A DNA stretch of 19,540 nucleotides from E44-bin32 sp041573795 (GTDB lineage: Bacteria > Chloroflexota > Anaerolineae > Anaerolineales > E44-bin32). How positions within the stretch are numbered: position 1 is the stretch's first letter; each line of letters starts with the position of its first letter. A program made the position numbers and the translations under genes. Shown here in pieces: positions 13,407 through 19,540 of the stretch. The stretch is from NCBI GenBank assembly GCA_041573795.1, contig JBFFQB010000065.1:1-19540 (forward strand), written 5' to 3'. A model generated the notes under the pieces. That model was not told the DNA's origin. It saw only the letters and a list, made by a program, of their open reading frames with translations, and did no database searches.

Positions 13407-14021
13407 ATGGATGAAAAGTCGTTAATCCGCGACGCCAAACACGGTGATCTGGACGCATTCAACCGTCTGATCATTGAATATCAAAACCTCGCCTTCAATA
13501 TTGCCCTACGCACTATGGGAGATTCCGCTTCGGCTGCTGATGCAACGCAGGAAGCTTTCCTCTCTGCCTTCAAGGGTTTGCGCAAATATCGGGGCGGTTC
13601 CTTTCGGAGCTGGCTACTTCGTATCGTTACCAATGCATGCTATGACGAGCTCCGTCGCCGCAAACGGCGTCCTGCCGCCTCGCTTGATGCGCTTGAGGAT
13701 GAAGGCGAATTTATCGCCTCCGACTCGGGAGCGTGGGGGCAAGCCTCGCCGGCTGAGCCCGAACAGGAGGCAGAGCGTTCAGAGCTACGCAAGGCGATCG
13801 AAGGCTGCCTGCAGAGCCTTCCGCTCGATTTCCGGGTGGTTGCTGTGCTTGTTGACATTCAAGGTCACGATTACAACGCTGCTTCTGAGGTGATTGGCAA
13901 ACCGGTTGGTACTGTCAAGAGTCGTCTGGCGCGTGCGCGCAAGCGCATGCGTAAATGTTTAGAAGGTCGCAGGGAACTTTTTGCACCTGCAGATCGTCTG
14001 GAAGATGAGGGTCGATTATGA
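13407..14021 (+). CDS. ECF-family RNA polymerase sigma factor
   Basis: A 204-residue sigma-70 family factor. Region 2 spans about residues 8-78 (LDAFNRLIIEYQNLAFNIAL, ATQEAFLSAFKGLRKYRGG, FRSWLLRIVTNACYDELRRR). An acidic, poorly conserved linker follows at about 86-125. Region 4 is at about 127-185, with SLPLDFRVVAVLVDIQGHDY and the helix-turn-helix ending IGKPVGTVKSRLARARKRMR. It directs RNA polymerase to a set of stress-type promoters and is normally held by its anti-sigma factor. The stop overlaps the next start by 4 nt (ATGA), so the partner is made in step with it. The 20-residue tail after region 4 is unusual but acidic and short. No good Shine-Dalgarno is seen. Confidence 0.93.
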   Translation: MDEKSLIRDAKHGDLDAFNRLIIEYQNLAFNIALRTMGDSASAADATQEAFLSAFKGLRKYRGGSFRSWLLRIVTNACYDELRRRKRRPAASLDALEDEGEFIASDSGAWGQASPAEPEQEAERSELRKAIEGCLQSLPLDFRVVAVLVDIQGHDYNAASEVIGKPVGTVKSRLARARKRMRKCLEGRRELFAPADRLEDEGRL

Positions 14022-14899
14022 ATCTGGACCATCTTCCACGGCGGGAGCTTGAGCGGCTTTCCGCGTATCTTGATGGGGAGTTGAGAGCGGGCGAAGCCCG
14101 TAAGCTCGAGCTCCAGCTTCAACGCGATCCGAGCTTGCGTGATGCCCTGCGCCAGCTGCAAGTCATTTCTCAAAGTATGCGCGCCCTGCCACAAGTAAAG
14201 CCACCAAGGTCCTTCACCCTTTCTCCAGACTCTGTGGGGCTCCCTCAACGAAAAGCGAGTTATCCAATCCTAAGGTTTGCAACGGCGCTGGCTGCGTTCG
14301 CTTTGGTTGCGCTGGTGGGTATTGATGTGATCACCGGCAACTTGATAGGGGCCATGCCCTCACGCGCTTTACAAGAAGCCGTAGCACAAGCGCCTGCTGC
14401 CGAAGAACTTGGGCTTGCGGACGCGGCGAAGAGCGAAGTGGGGGAGATGGATGAAGCGCCTGCAGAGGCGCCCATGGATGAGATGGCGGCGGCAGCCGAG
14501 ATGCCTGTTGAAGAGGAAGCGGGGGAGGGCTTGGCGATGGCTGAACCTGCTGCGGAACAAGAAGACGCCGTGCAAGCTGAGCGCAGCGCGGAGGAACCAG
14601 AAGAACCAGGCGAGCCTCCGGCCCCGGCCGAGCTACCACCACAACCTGAGCCGCAACTTGTAGAGACGCAGGTATCGGAAGAAGAACCGCTCCTTGGCTA
14701 TAGCGCCCCAACGTTGCCCCAACCCGACGCGCTGGCCAATCAAGTCGAGCACGATGAGCCTATCGCGGTAGAACCCGATCAACAGCCAGTAGCTCGCCCA
14801 AGCTCCCCACGGCTCTGGATTCGCGGCATTGAGATCGGCCTGGCGGTGCTAACACTTGTGCTGGGCGCGCTTACGCTCTGGGCGCGCAAGCGTTCCTGA
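14018..14899 (+). CDS. membrane anti-sigma factor-like protein without zinc ligands
   Basis: A 293-residue protein overlapping the sigma gene by 4 nt. Residues 1-50 look like an anti-sigma domain (ERLSAYLDGELRAGEARKLE, then RDPSLRDALRQLQ) but contain no Cys and only one His, so the HxxxCxxC zinc motif of ZAS proteins is missing. A first transmembrane helix lies at about 87-106 (FATALAAFALVALVGIDVIT). It is followed by about 155 residues very rich in Ala, Glu and Pro and without repeats of fixed length, probably a disordered acidic stalk outside the membrane. A second helix at about 270-288 (IEIGLAVLTLVLGALTLWA) ends in WARKRS. By position it most likely binds and regulates the adjacent sigma factor. 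The identity as anti-sigma is strong from context and moderate from sequence. Confidence 0.8.
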   Translation: MNLDHLPRRELERLSAYLDGELRAGEARKLELQLQRDPSLRDALRQLQVISQSMRALPQVKPPRSFTLSPDSVGLPQRKASYPILRFATALAAFALVALVGIDVITGNLIGAMPSRALQEAVAQAPAAEELGLADAAKSEVGEMDEAPAEAPMDEMAAAAEMPVEEEAGEGLAMAEPAAEQEDAVQAERSAEEPEEPGEPPAPAELPPQPEPQLVETQVSEEEPLLGYSAPTLPQPDALANQVEHDEPIAVEPDQQPVARPSSPRLWIRGIEIGLAVLTLVLGALTLWARKRS

Positions 14900-15399
14900 T
14901 GGCCACGGATTCCTACGTAAAATTCTGCCCCGCTTGCGGCAATCCAACGAAACGAAAGTTTGTCCACGGTCGCGATCGTCCGGTGTGCCCAAGCTGTGGT
15001 CATATCCATTTCCAGGAACCCAAAGTTGCCGCTGGCGTGTTGGTGACGAAAGAAGGCAAGATACTATTAGTTCGAAGGATCATGGAGCCGAAGCGCGGGA
15101 TGTGGAGCCTACCGGCCGGGTTTGTTGACGCAGGGGAGGATCCTGCCGTAGCTGCTGTGCGAGAGGTGTTGGAAGAGACCGGACTGACGATCGCCATCGA
15201 TGGCTTGCTGGATGTTTTCTATGGAAAAGAACACCCCAATGGTGCCAGCATCATTATTGTCTATAGGGGCAGGATCGCATCTGGTCAGCTGCAGGCTGGC
15301 GATGATGTCGATGCTGTAGATTTTTTCGATCCGGCAGATTTACCACAGCTCGCCTTTGAAGCGACACGCAAAGCCGTGGAACATCTGAAGCCAGTTTGA
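14899..15399 (+). CDS. Nudix hydrolase with N-terminal zinc ribbon
   Basis: A 166-residue protein. Cys10, Cys13, Cys30 and Cys33 (FCPACG and VCPSCG) form a zinc ribbon. Residues about 42-160 are a Nudix fold whose box (GX5EX7REUXEEXGU) is complete at 74-96, ending REVLEETGL. Nudix enzymes cleave nucleoside diphosphates linked to other groups using Mg2+ held by the box glutamates. The zinc ribbon plus Nudix order is like NudC-type (NADH pyrophosphatase/deNADding) and related ADP-ribose hydrolases. The diagnostic NudC motif SQPWPFPxS after the box is not seen, so the substrate is left open. Its ATG overlaps the preceding stop by one base (TGATG). Confidence 0.9.
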   Translation: MATDSYVKFCPACGNPTKRKFVHGRDRPVCPSCGHIHFQEPKVAAGVLVTKEGKILLVRRIMEPKRGMWSLPAGFVDAGEDPAVAAVREVLEETGLTIAIDGLLDVFYGKEHPNGASIIIVYRGRIASGQLQAGDDVDAVDFFDPADLPQLAFEATRKAVEHLKPV

Positions 15400-15485
15400 A
15401 TGATGGGTTAAAGATCTTCAAAGACGGATCAAGGCTGCTGCAAGAAGCCGCTCGTATTTCTCGGTTAGAAGTCCTCACATCCGGC

Positions 15486-15491
15486 TATAAT
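15486..15491 (+). promoter_or_regulatory. possible -10 element upstream of trmD
   Basis: TATAAT at 15486-15491 lies 61 nt before the trmD start in a 153-nt intergenic region. No good -35 hexamer sits at 16-18 bp; TTAGAA is at 15 bp. The region otherwise holds nothing recognisable. A weak but plausible promoter. Confidence 0.35.
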
Positions 15492-15552
15492 TGATCCGCG
15501 CGAGCATTTCCGGTAAGGTGTTCGGGAACCTAGACGTCACAGGTCACTCGTT

Positions 15553-16308
15553 ATGATACGGTTCGATGTATTTACCGTCTTGCCAGAAGTCATGACTGCC
15601 TACCTCGATGCCAGCATCCTGGGAAGAGCACAAGATTCAGGCCGTCTCTCGGTAAACATCCACAATCTGCGCGATTACACAACCGATCGACATAGGACCA
15701 CCGATGATGAACCTTACGGTGGTGGTGGCGGGATGATCATGAAACCAGAGCCGGTTTTCGCGGCTGTGGAGTCGGTCATGGGAGAGCGCGACCACACAAC
15801 CCCCGTCATTTTGCTGACGCCGCAAGGGAGGTTGTTCTCACATCGCATTGCGCAAGAGTTGAGCGCGCACAATCGCATCGCCCTTTTGTGCGGACGCTAT
15901 GAAGGTGTCGATGAGCGCATCCGCGATCATCTGGCCACAGACGAGATTTCGATCGGGGACTATGTGCTTACAGGTGGAGAGTTGCCGGCATTAATCCTGA
16001 TCGATGCCGTGAGCCGACTCGTGTCAGGCGTGTTGGGCGACGCGCACGCAAGCCAGAAGGACTCGCATGCCCACGGGTTGCTTGAACACCCGCATTACAC
16101 CCGCCCACCCGACTTTCGCGGCTGGGAGGTTCCGATCGTGCTGCGCTCGGGGGATCATGCCAGGGTAGAACGCTGGAGAAGGAAGCAATCGCTCCTTCGG
16201 ACCCAGGTGCGGCGTCCAGATCTCATCCAGACTGCAGATTTATCAGACGAAGACCTTGGATTGTTAGAGGATGCTTTGGGCGAAAAAGGGGGAGAGGCAA
16301 ATGAGTAG
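15553..16308 (+). CDS. trmD: tRNA (guanine37-N1)-methyltransferase
   Basis: A 251-residue SPOUT methyltransferase that puts a methyl group from S-adenosylmethionine on N1 of G37 next to the anticodon, preventing +1 frameshifts. Recognition is clear: FDVFTVLPEVMTAYLDASIL at the start, DDEPYGGGGGMIMKPEP, the knot segment LLCGRYEGVDERI, ISIGDYVLTGGELPALILID, and the substrate-positioning LLEHPHYTRPPDFRG. The length is normal for TrmD. Its usual neighbours rpsP, rimM and rplS are not in the window. Instead a solute-binding protein gene overlaps its last 8 bases, starting at ATGAGTAG. The ATG 15553 gives the standard N-terminus. Confidence 0.97.
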   Translation: MIRFDVFTVLPEVMTAYLDASILGRAQDSGRLSVNIHNLRDYTTDRHRTTDDEPYGGGGGMIMKPEPVFAAVESVMGERDHTTPVILLTPQGRLFSHRIAQELSAHNRIALLCGRYEGVDERIRDHLATDEISIGDYVLTGGELPALILIDAVSRLVSGVLGDAHASQKDSHAHGLLEHPHYTRPPDFRGWEVPIVLRSGDHARVERWRRKQSLLRTQVRRPDLIQTADLSDEDLGLLEDALGEKGGEANE

Positions 16309-18223
16309 ACGGACCATACTTTTATTCTCTGGGATTGTGATGCTAGCCTTGGCTGGGTGCCAGGCTCCGGCGGAGATTGATGTCCCTATCACGATCCCAC
16401 CACAGCAAACGACGACAATTGAGCCTATATTGCCTACACCGTTGCCGCCTGATCAGACATTGATCGTCTGTATGCAGCGTGAGCCCGAATCGCTCTATAT
16501 CTATAGCGAAGCCTATTTGTATGGCGGGACGGGAAGAGAGGCCAACAACATCCTGCAAGCGATCTACGACGGGCCAATCGATGTATTGGAAAGTGGAGTT
16601 GAACCGGTCATCCTGCAAGATCTACCTAGCTTCGCGAGCGGCACTGCCCGTTTTGAACCTATAGAAGTCGGTGAATTTGAAGTCTATTTGAATCCAACCA
16701 CGCTCGTTCCAGAAAATCTACGTCTTGGAGATCCCTACCTGCCCAGTGGATGCAAGAGCGCCGATTGCATCAGCAAATATGAAGGCGGCCTGGTAAGCAT
16801 GGATCGCATGATTGTGGAGTTCAGCTTGCGGGAGGATGTGACCTGGTCTGATGGCGAACCGTTAACTGCGAGCGATTCTGTATTCTCATACGATCTAGAT
16901 CGTTCAGAGGCATCCCCAACGACGAAATATTTGGTTGATCGCACCCAAAGCTATCAGGCTTTGGATGAGTGGACGCTCGAATGGGTTGGTATTCCGGGGT
17001 ATTCCGACCTGGAGTTTGAAACCATCTTCTGGCATCCACTGCCGAGCCATAGCTATGGTGACCTCGATACCGATTCGCTCCTGGAGGCAGAAGCGGTGAA
17101 TCTTAGACCGCTGGGGTGGGGCCCATTCATGATCGAGGATTGGATCGAGGGGGATCGAATCGAGATGGTCGAAAATCCGAATTATTTTCGGCGAGATGAA
17201 GGATTGCCTTATTTCGATCGGGTTATATATCGCTTTTTGGAAACGGATTCGCGCGCGGCATTGCAGCAATTGCTCACGCAGGAATGCGATGTCCTCGATG
17301 AAACTTTGATTTCGCCCGAAATCTGGCCAAACCTGCGTGAGTATCATGAGGAAGGCCGGCTTGCGTTGCTGCAGGGATATGCAAACGAGGTCTTGAGGCT
17401 TGATTTCAACACCAATCCCCTCGGCAGACCGGGAGAGGCATACTTCCAGGCAAGGGAGACTCGCCTGGCACTTGCCGCATGCATCGATCGGCAAGCGCTA
17501 ACGGATAATGCAAACAATCCCTTAAGTCGGGTAGTTTCCAGCTTCCACCCCCTTGGACAAGACCTTGATGCCGGCATTCGCCTGCCTGCATTTGACCCTG
17601 ACCAAGGAAGATCTCAGCTTCAGATTTTAGGGTGGGTCGATGACGATGAGGATCCAACGACAGCCTACGTCGGGTCGGGTGTGCCAGGTGTCGGAAACGG
17701 AAAACGTCTGGAACCTGTACTTCTCGTCCCCGAAGGGGAGCAGTATGCAGGCATGGCTGAGAATATTGCGGGAATGTTGCTTGAATGTGGGGTCCAAGCA
17801 GATGTTACCCCGGTATCTGTAGCAGAACTGACGGCAGGTTACCCGCAGGGGGTGATTTTTAATAGAAAGTTTGATATGGTGTTATGGTCGTGGCCCGATT
17901 GGCGATTCCCACTATGTGAGATGTTCGCCACGCGCGAGATCCCATCCGCGCTTAATGTGTATGGTGTGAACGCGTCCGGTTTCTCGAATCAGGACTACGA
18001 TCAATCCTGTGATCGCATACTTTTAGGGGATCACGAACAAGCAGGGTTGAGCGTCATTGCAGTGCAGAAGATGATTAACGAAGAGCTCCCGGCGCTGCCG
18101 CTACTGCAATTCCCGCGCTTGGTGGGAACGTCGGATGACCTATGTGGGTTATCGGTCGATTCGGTCGCAGCTGGTGTATTATGGAACATCGAGGCCATTG
18201 CGCGTGGCCAGGCCTGTCAATAA
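16301..18223 (+). CDS. ABC transporter family 5 substrate-binding lipoprotein
   Basis: A 640-residue lipoprotein of the SBP_bac_5 (OppA/DppA) class. MSRRTILLFSGIVMLALAGC is the signal; Cys20 is the lipidation site. A Pro/Thr-rich spacer follows, then the binding fold. Family blocks are VEFSLREDVTWSDGEPLTASD, GPFMIEDWIEGDRIEMVENP, YFRRDEGLPYFDRVIYRF, LALAACIDRQALTD and the late NEELPALPLLQF. It binds a peptide or other organic ligand outside the cell for an Opp-type importer. No permease or ATPase gene is in the window, so it may serve a transporter elsewhere or act alone. The segment around 45-140 (QREPESLYIYSEAYLYGG, then a conserved pair of Cys in SGCKSADC) is less standard. GGGGAGAGG precedes ATG 16301, which overlaps trmD. 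The upstream codons from 16271 are trmD sequence. Confidence 0.9.
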   Translation: MSRRTILLFSGIVMLALAGCQAPAEIDVPITIPPQQTTTIEPILPTPLPPDQTLIVCMQREPESLYIYSEAYLYGGTGREANNILQAIYDGPIDVLESGVEPVILQDLPSFASGTARFEPIEVGEFEVYLNPTTLVPENLRLGDPYLPSGCKSADCISKYEGGLVSMDRMIVEFSLREDVTWSDGEPLTASDSVFSYDLDRSEASPTTKYLVDRTQSYQALDEWTLEWVGIPGYSDLEFETIFWHPLPSHSYGDLDTDSLLEAEAVNLRPLGWGPFMIEDWIEGDRIEMVENPNYFRRDEGLPYFDRVIYRFLETDSRAALQQLLTQECDVLDETLISPEIWPNLREYHEEGRLALLQGYANEVLRLDFNTNPLGRPGEAYFQARETRLALAACIDRQALTDNANNPLSRVVSSFHPLGQDLDAGIRLPAFDPDQGRSQLQILGWVDDDEDPTTAYVGSGVPGVGNGKRLEPVLLVPEGEQYAGMAENIAGMLLECGVQADVTPVSVAELTAGYPQGVIFNRKFDMVLWSWPDWRFPLCEMFATREIPSALNVYGVNASGFSNQDYDQSCDRILLGDHEQAGLSVIAVQKMINEELPALPLLQFPRLVGTSDDLCGLSVDSVAAGVLWNIEAIARGQACQ

Positions 18224-18240
18224 AGGAGAAATGTCCGCTC

Positions 18241-18280
18241 TGAACCCTTGTGAACCTTCTTGAACTTGATTGAACCTTTA
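18241..18280. repeat. four tandem 10-bp direct repeats, consensus TGAACyyTnn
   Basis: Units start at 18241, 18251, 18261 and 18271. All begin TGAAC; three have TGAACC, and CTT or a near variant follows. The 10-bp period places the TGAAC cores on the same face of the helix. They lie 55-94 bp upstream of the ECF sigma gene start and overlap the likely -35 region, so they look like a regulator binding array. Confidence 0.6.
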
Positions 18281-18300
18281 ATCAAAGTAGATTGTATAGT
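18270..18300 (+). promoter_or_regulatory. candidate promoter of the second ECF sigma gene
   Basis: TTGAAC (18270-18275), a 19-bp spacer and TATAGT (18295-18300) approximate a sigma-A promoter, 34 nt before the start codon. The -35 hexamer is within the last TGAAC repeat. TGAACCTT is also close to -35 elements of some ECF sigma promoters, so autoregulation is possible. Hexamers are a visual match only. Confidence 0.4.
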
Positions 18301-18334
18301 AAGTAGGCCGCAGTATGTGTCGAAGGGATAAGCG

Positions 18335-18916
18335 GTGGAACAACAGTTAGATCGGGAACTAATTGTACTCCTGCAAGATGGTGAACTGGATGCGCTTGGC
18401 GTTCTTTATGATCGCCATCGCCACTTAGTGTATCGAACCGCGCTGGCGATCACGGGTGACCCAGAAATGGCTTCAGATCTTCTCCAAGAGGTCTTTCTGC
18501 GCCTGTATCGCTTCGCGCATCGCATCGATTCCGAGCGTCCCATCCAGCCCTGGCTGTACCGCATGACAACCAATCTCTCCTACACCTGGGTCAAACGAAG
18601 GACTCGCTGGCTGCACTTTATTCAAGATATGGCTGATCGTGTGATCCTTGATAAGAAACCTTCACCGCATTTACAGGCCGAGCGAGATGAGGGTTGGCAG
18701 TGGATCCAGCAGGCGATCATCTCCCTGCCGATTCAACAACGCGTGGTCGTGGTGTTGTACTACATCAACGATCTTTCACTTCAGGAAATTGGTGAGATCC
18801 TGGATATCCCGGTGGGCACGGTAAAGTCAAGGTTGTATTATGCCCGGCGCTTGTTAAAGAAGCAGCTCGGCATCCATCGCGAAGCGTTGATGAAGGTGTA
18901 TTACGAGACAACCTGA
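18335..18916 (+). CDS. ECF-family RNA polymerase sigma factor (second copy)
   Basis: A 193-residue sigma factor. Region 2 is at about residues 18-88 (LGVLYDRHRHLVYRTALAIT, SDLLQEVFLRLYRFAHRI, PIQPWLYRMTTNLSYTWVKR). Region 4 is at about 128-180, including SLPIQQRVVVVLYYINDLSL and the helix-turn-helix IPVGTVKSRLYYARRLLKKQ. The linker between them is short and basic. It is not a recent duplicate of the sigma factor at 13407: the N-termini and linkers differ widely. It starts with GTG; AAGGGA about 9 nt upstream is the ribosome binding site. It follows the solute-binding protein after 111 nt containing the TGAAC repeats, so it may be transcribed separately. The next gene encodes a small unknown protein that could be its regulator. 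Confidence 0.9.
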   Translation: MEQQLDRELIVLLQDGELDALGVLYDRHRHLVYRTALAITGDPEMASDLLQEVFLRLYRFAHRIDSERPIQPWLYRMTTNLSYTWVKRRTRWLHFIQDMADRVILDKKPSPHLQAERDEGWQWIQQAIISLPIQQRVVVVLYYINDLSLQEIGEILDIPVGTVKSRLYYARRLLKKQLGIHREALMKVYYETT

Positions 18917-19028
18917 ACTGCCTGTATAGAGCAAGAGCATGGCGATTATTTGATCCGGTTGTCTTTGACCCATAGGTAATAACCAAGCAATTTGAGTTTT
19001 GCTTAATTTACATTTGTAGAGGTTAAAC

Positions 19029-19382
19029 ATGAATAGTGATAGAACACCTACTTACGACCCCGCTGACGGCTACATCGCCAATGCGCTTAAGAATTGGGTC
19101 AATTCGAATCAAGTTCCCTCTTGGAGCCGCTCCCAATTACTGGCAAGTGCCAATCAGCCCATTGTGAAGCAATCATCGCTGTTTGTACTGCGAATGGTGA
19201 GTAAGTGGGTGCTACTGCGTGGGATTGAATTGGTTTCCATGCTGATTACAGATAACCAATTAACCTTTATTCCATCGAGTGATAACTACTGCATTAATCC
19301 GCCACACCTTTCACCCTGTGCGATCCAATCCAGAGTGAGGGACACATTTCTACTTGAGGCTGGGATGATCGGGGCAATCTGA
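19029..19382 (+). CDS. small hypothetical protein after the ECF sigma gene
   Basis: A 117-residue protein that I do not recognise. AGAGG precedes the ATG by 7 nt, so it is likely translated. The N-terminal 45 residues are polar (DGYIANALKNWVNSNQVPSW), and one moderately hydrophobic stretch is found at about 53-75 (FVLRMVSKWVLLRGIELVSML). Its location after a sigma factor and the NALKNW start recall small anti-sigma or sigma-linked proteins, but no zinc motif or clear membrane helix supports this. The C-terminal third (NYCINPPHLSPCAIQ onward) looks less protein-like, so a frameshift late in the gene is possible. The 112 bp before it holds only a weak AAGCAA/TTGCTT hairpin. Confidence 0.5.
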   Translation: MNSDRTPTYDPADGYIANALKNWVNSNQVPSWSRSQLLASANQPIVKQSSLFVLRMVSKWVLLRGIELVSMLITDNQLTFIPSSDNYCINPPHLSPCAIQSRVRDTFLLEAGMIGAI

Positions 19383-19476
19383 AATAATCAAGATGAGACC
19401 CGAACACTTGATCATGGGCAGGAGTGCGGCGTCTTCATCGTAAGGTTTGTGGGATTTTCAAGACTTATTGTAAGGG

Positions 19477-19506
19477 TTCTGAAACGTAATTTTTCTACGG
19501 TATAAT
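19477..19506 (+). promoter_or_regulatory. candidate promoter for a gene beyond the window
   Basis: A consensus TATAAT (19501-19506) is preceded after 18 bp by a poor -35 (TTCTGA, 19477-19482). It lies in the AT-rich, apparently non-coding end of the window (19383-19540), in which I see no gene. The likely target starts after 19540. Confidence 0.45.
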
Positions 19507-19540
19507 CGAACACTCTGCTCCATTACTCCATTACTTACGA

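Noticed and set aside
14331..14711. Minus-strand and alternative-frame ORFs in the anti-sigma gene
   Set aside because: They are produced by the Ala/Glu/Pro-rich GC-biased region and translate to low-complexity Ser/Pro/Leu/Arg sequence.
16904..17494. 196-codon minus-strand ORF inside the solute-binding protein gene
   Set aside because: It is fully antisense to a clear family 5 binding protein, with no recognisable domain and no ribosome binding site support.
18231..18263. Ten-codon leader peptide (ATG at 18231 after AAAGGAG)
   Set aside because: The spacing from GGAG to ATG is only 2 nt, and the peptide runs into the TGAAC repeats; no attenuator-like hairpin follows.
1..19540. Search for tRNA genes, CRISPR arrays, insertion sequences or integrase genes
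   Set aside because: No cloverleaf-like sequence, spacer-repeat array, transposase motif or attachment-site duplication was seen.

Overview
The window reads as a chromosomal segment of a free-living bacterium, most likely a Chloroflexota member near the Anaerolineae. This is an inference from gene content: F420/deazaflavin-type flavin-barrel enzymes, Roadblock/LC7 proteins, an AlkZ-related protein, a DUF3054 membrane protein, LiaF-like proteins and many lipoproteins with clear lipoboxes. Base composition is moderate in G+C. There are no insertion sequences, CRISPR arrays, prophage genes or tRNAs. It looks like ordinary core and housekeeping DNA with a few notable loci.

Layout: the 3' end of a 23S rRNA, a complete 5S rRNA and a terminator open the window (1-353). 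Then come a fold-type I aminotransferase (479-1708), a three-gene Roadblock/Roadblock/membrane-protein operon (1826-3154, closed by a terminator), and a metallophosphatase broken by in-frame stops (3327-4343). This converges on two minus-strand genes, a PlsC-like acyltransferase and a lipoprotein Ntn-hydrolase (4340-6487). A head-GIN (DUF2807) lipoprotein follows (6593-7264, with terminator).

A minus-strand run (8888 to 7350) encodes a lipoprotein, an AhpD-like peroxidase-related protein and a PPOX-class F420-type oxidoreductase. In the AhpD-like gene an in-frame TGA stands exactly where the second cysteine of the CxxC active site should be. The TGA is followed, 17 nt later, by the GGU loop of a perfect 7-bp hairpin. 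This is the hallmark of a bacterial selenocysteine gene with its SECIS element, and is the most interesting feature here.

From 9157 to 11869 lies a plus-strand cluster of three LiaF/DUF5668-type membrane proteins plus a deazaflavin-dependent reductase, closed by a probably bidirectional terminator. An AlkZ-related gene (minus) and a DUF3054 gene (plus) diverge around 12.8-12.96 kb. Next come an ECF sigma factor, an overlapping membrane anti-sigma-like protein and a Nudix hydrolase (13407-15399). trmD follows, overlapping by 8 bp a family 5 solute-binding lipoprotein. The window ends with a second ECF sigma factor, preceded by four 10-bp tandem repeats, and a small unknown protein.

Themes are envelope homeostasis (LiaF-like proteins, ECF sigma/anti-sigma, toast-rack and head-GIN lipoproteins) and thiol/selenol or flavin redox chemistry.
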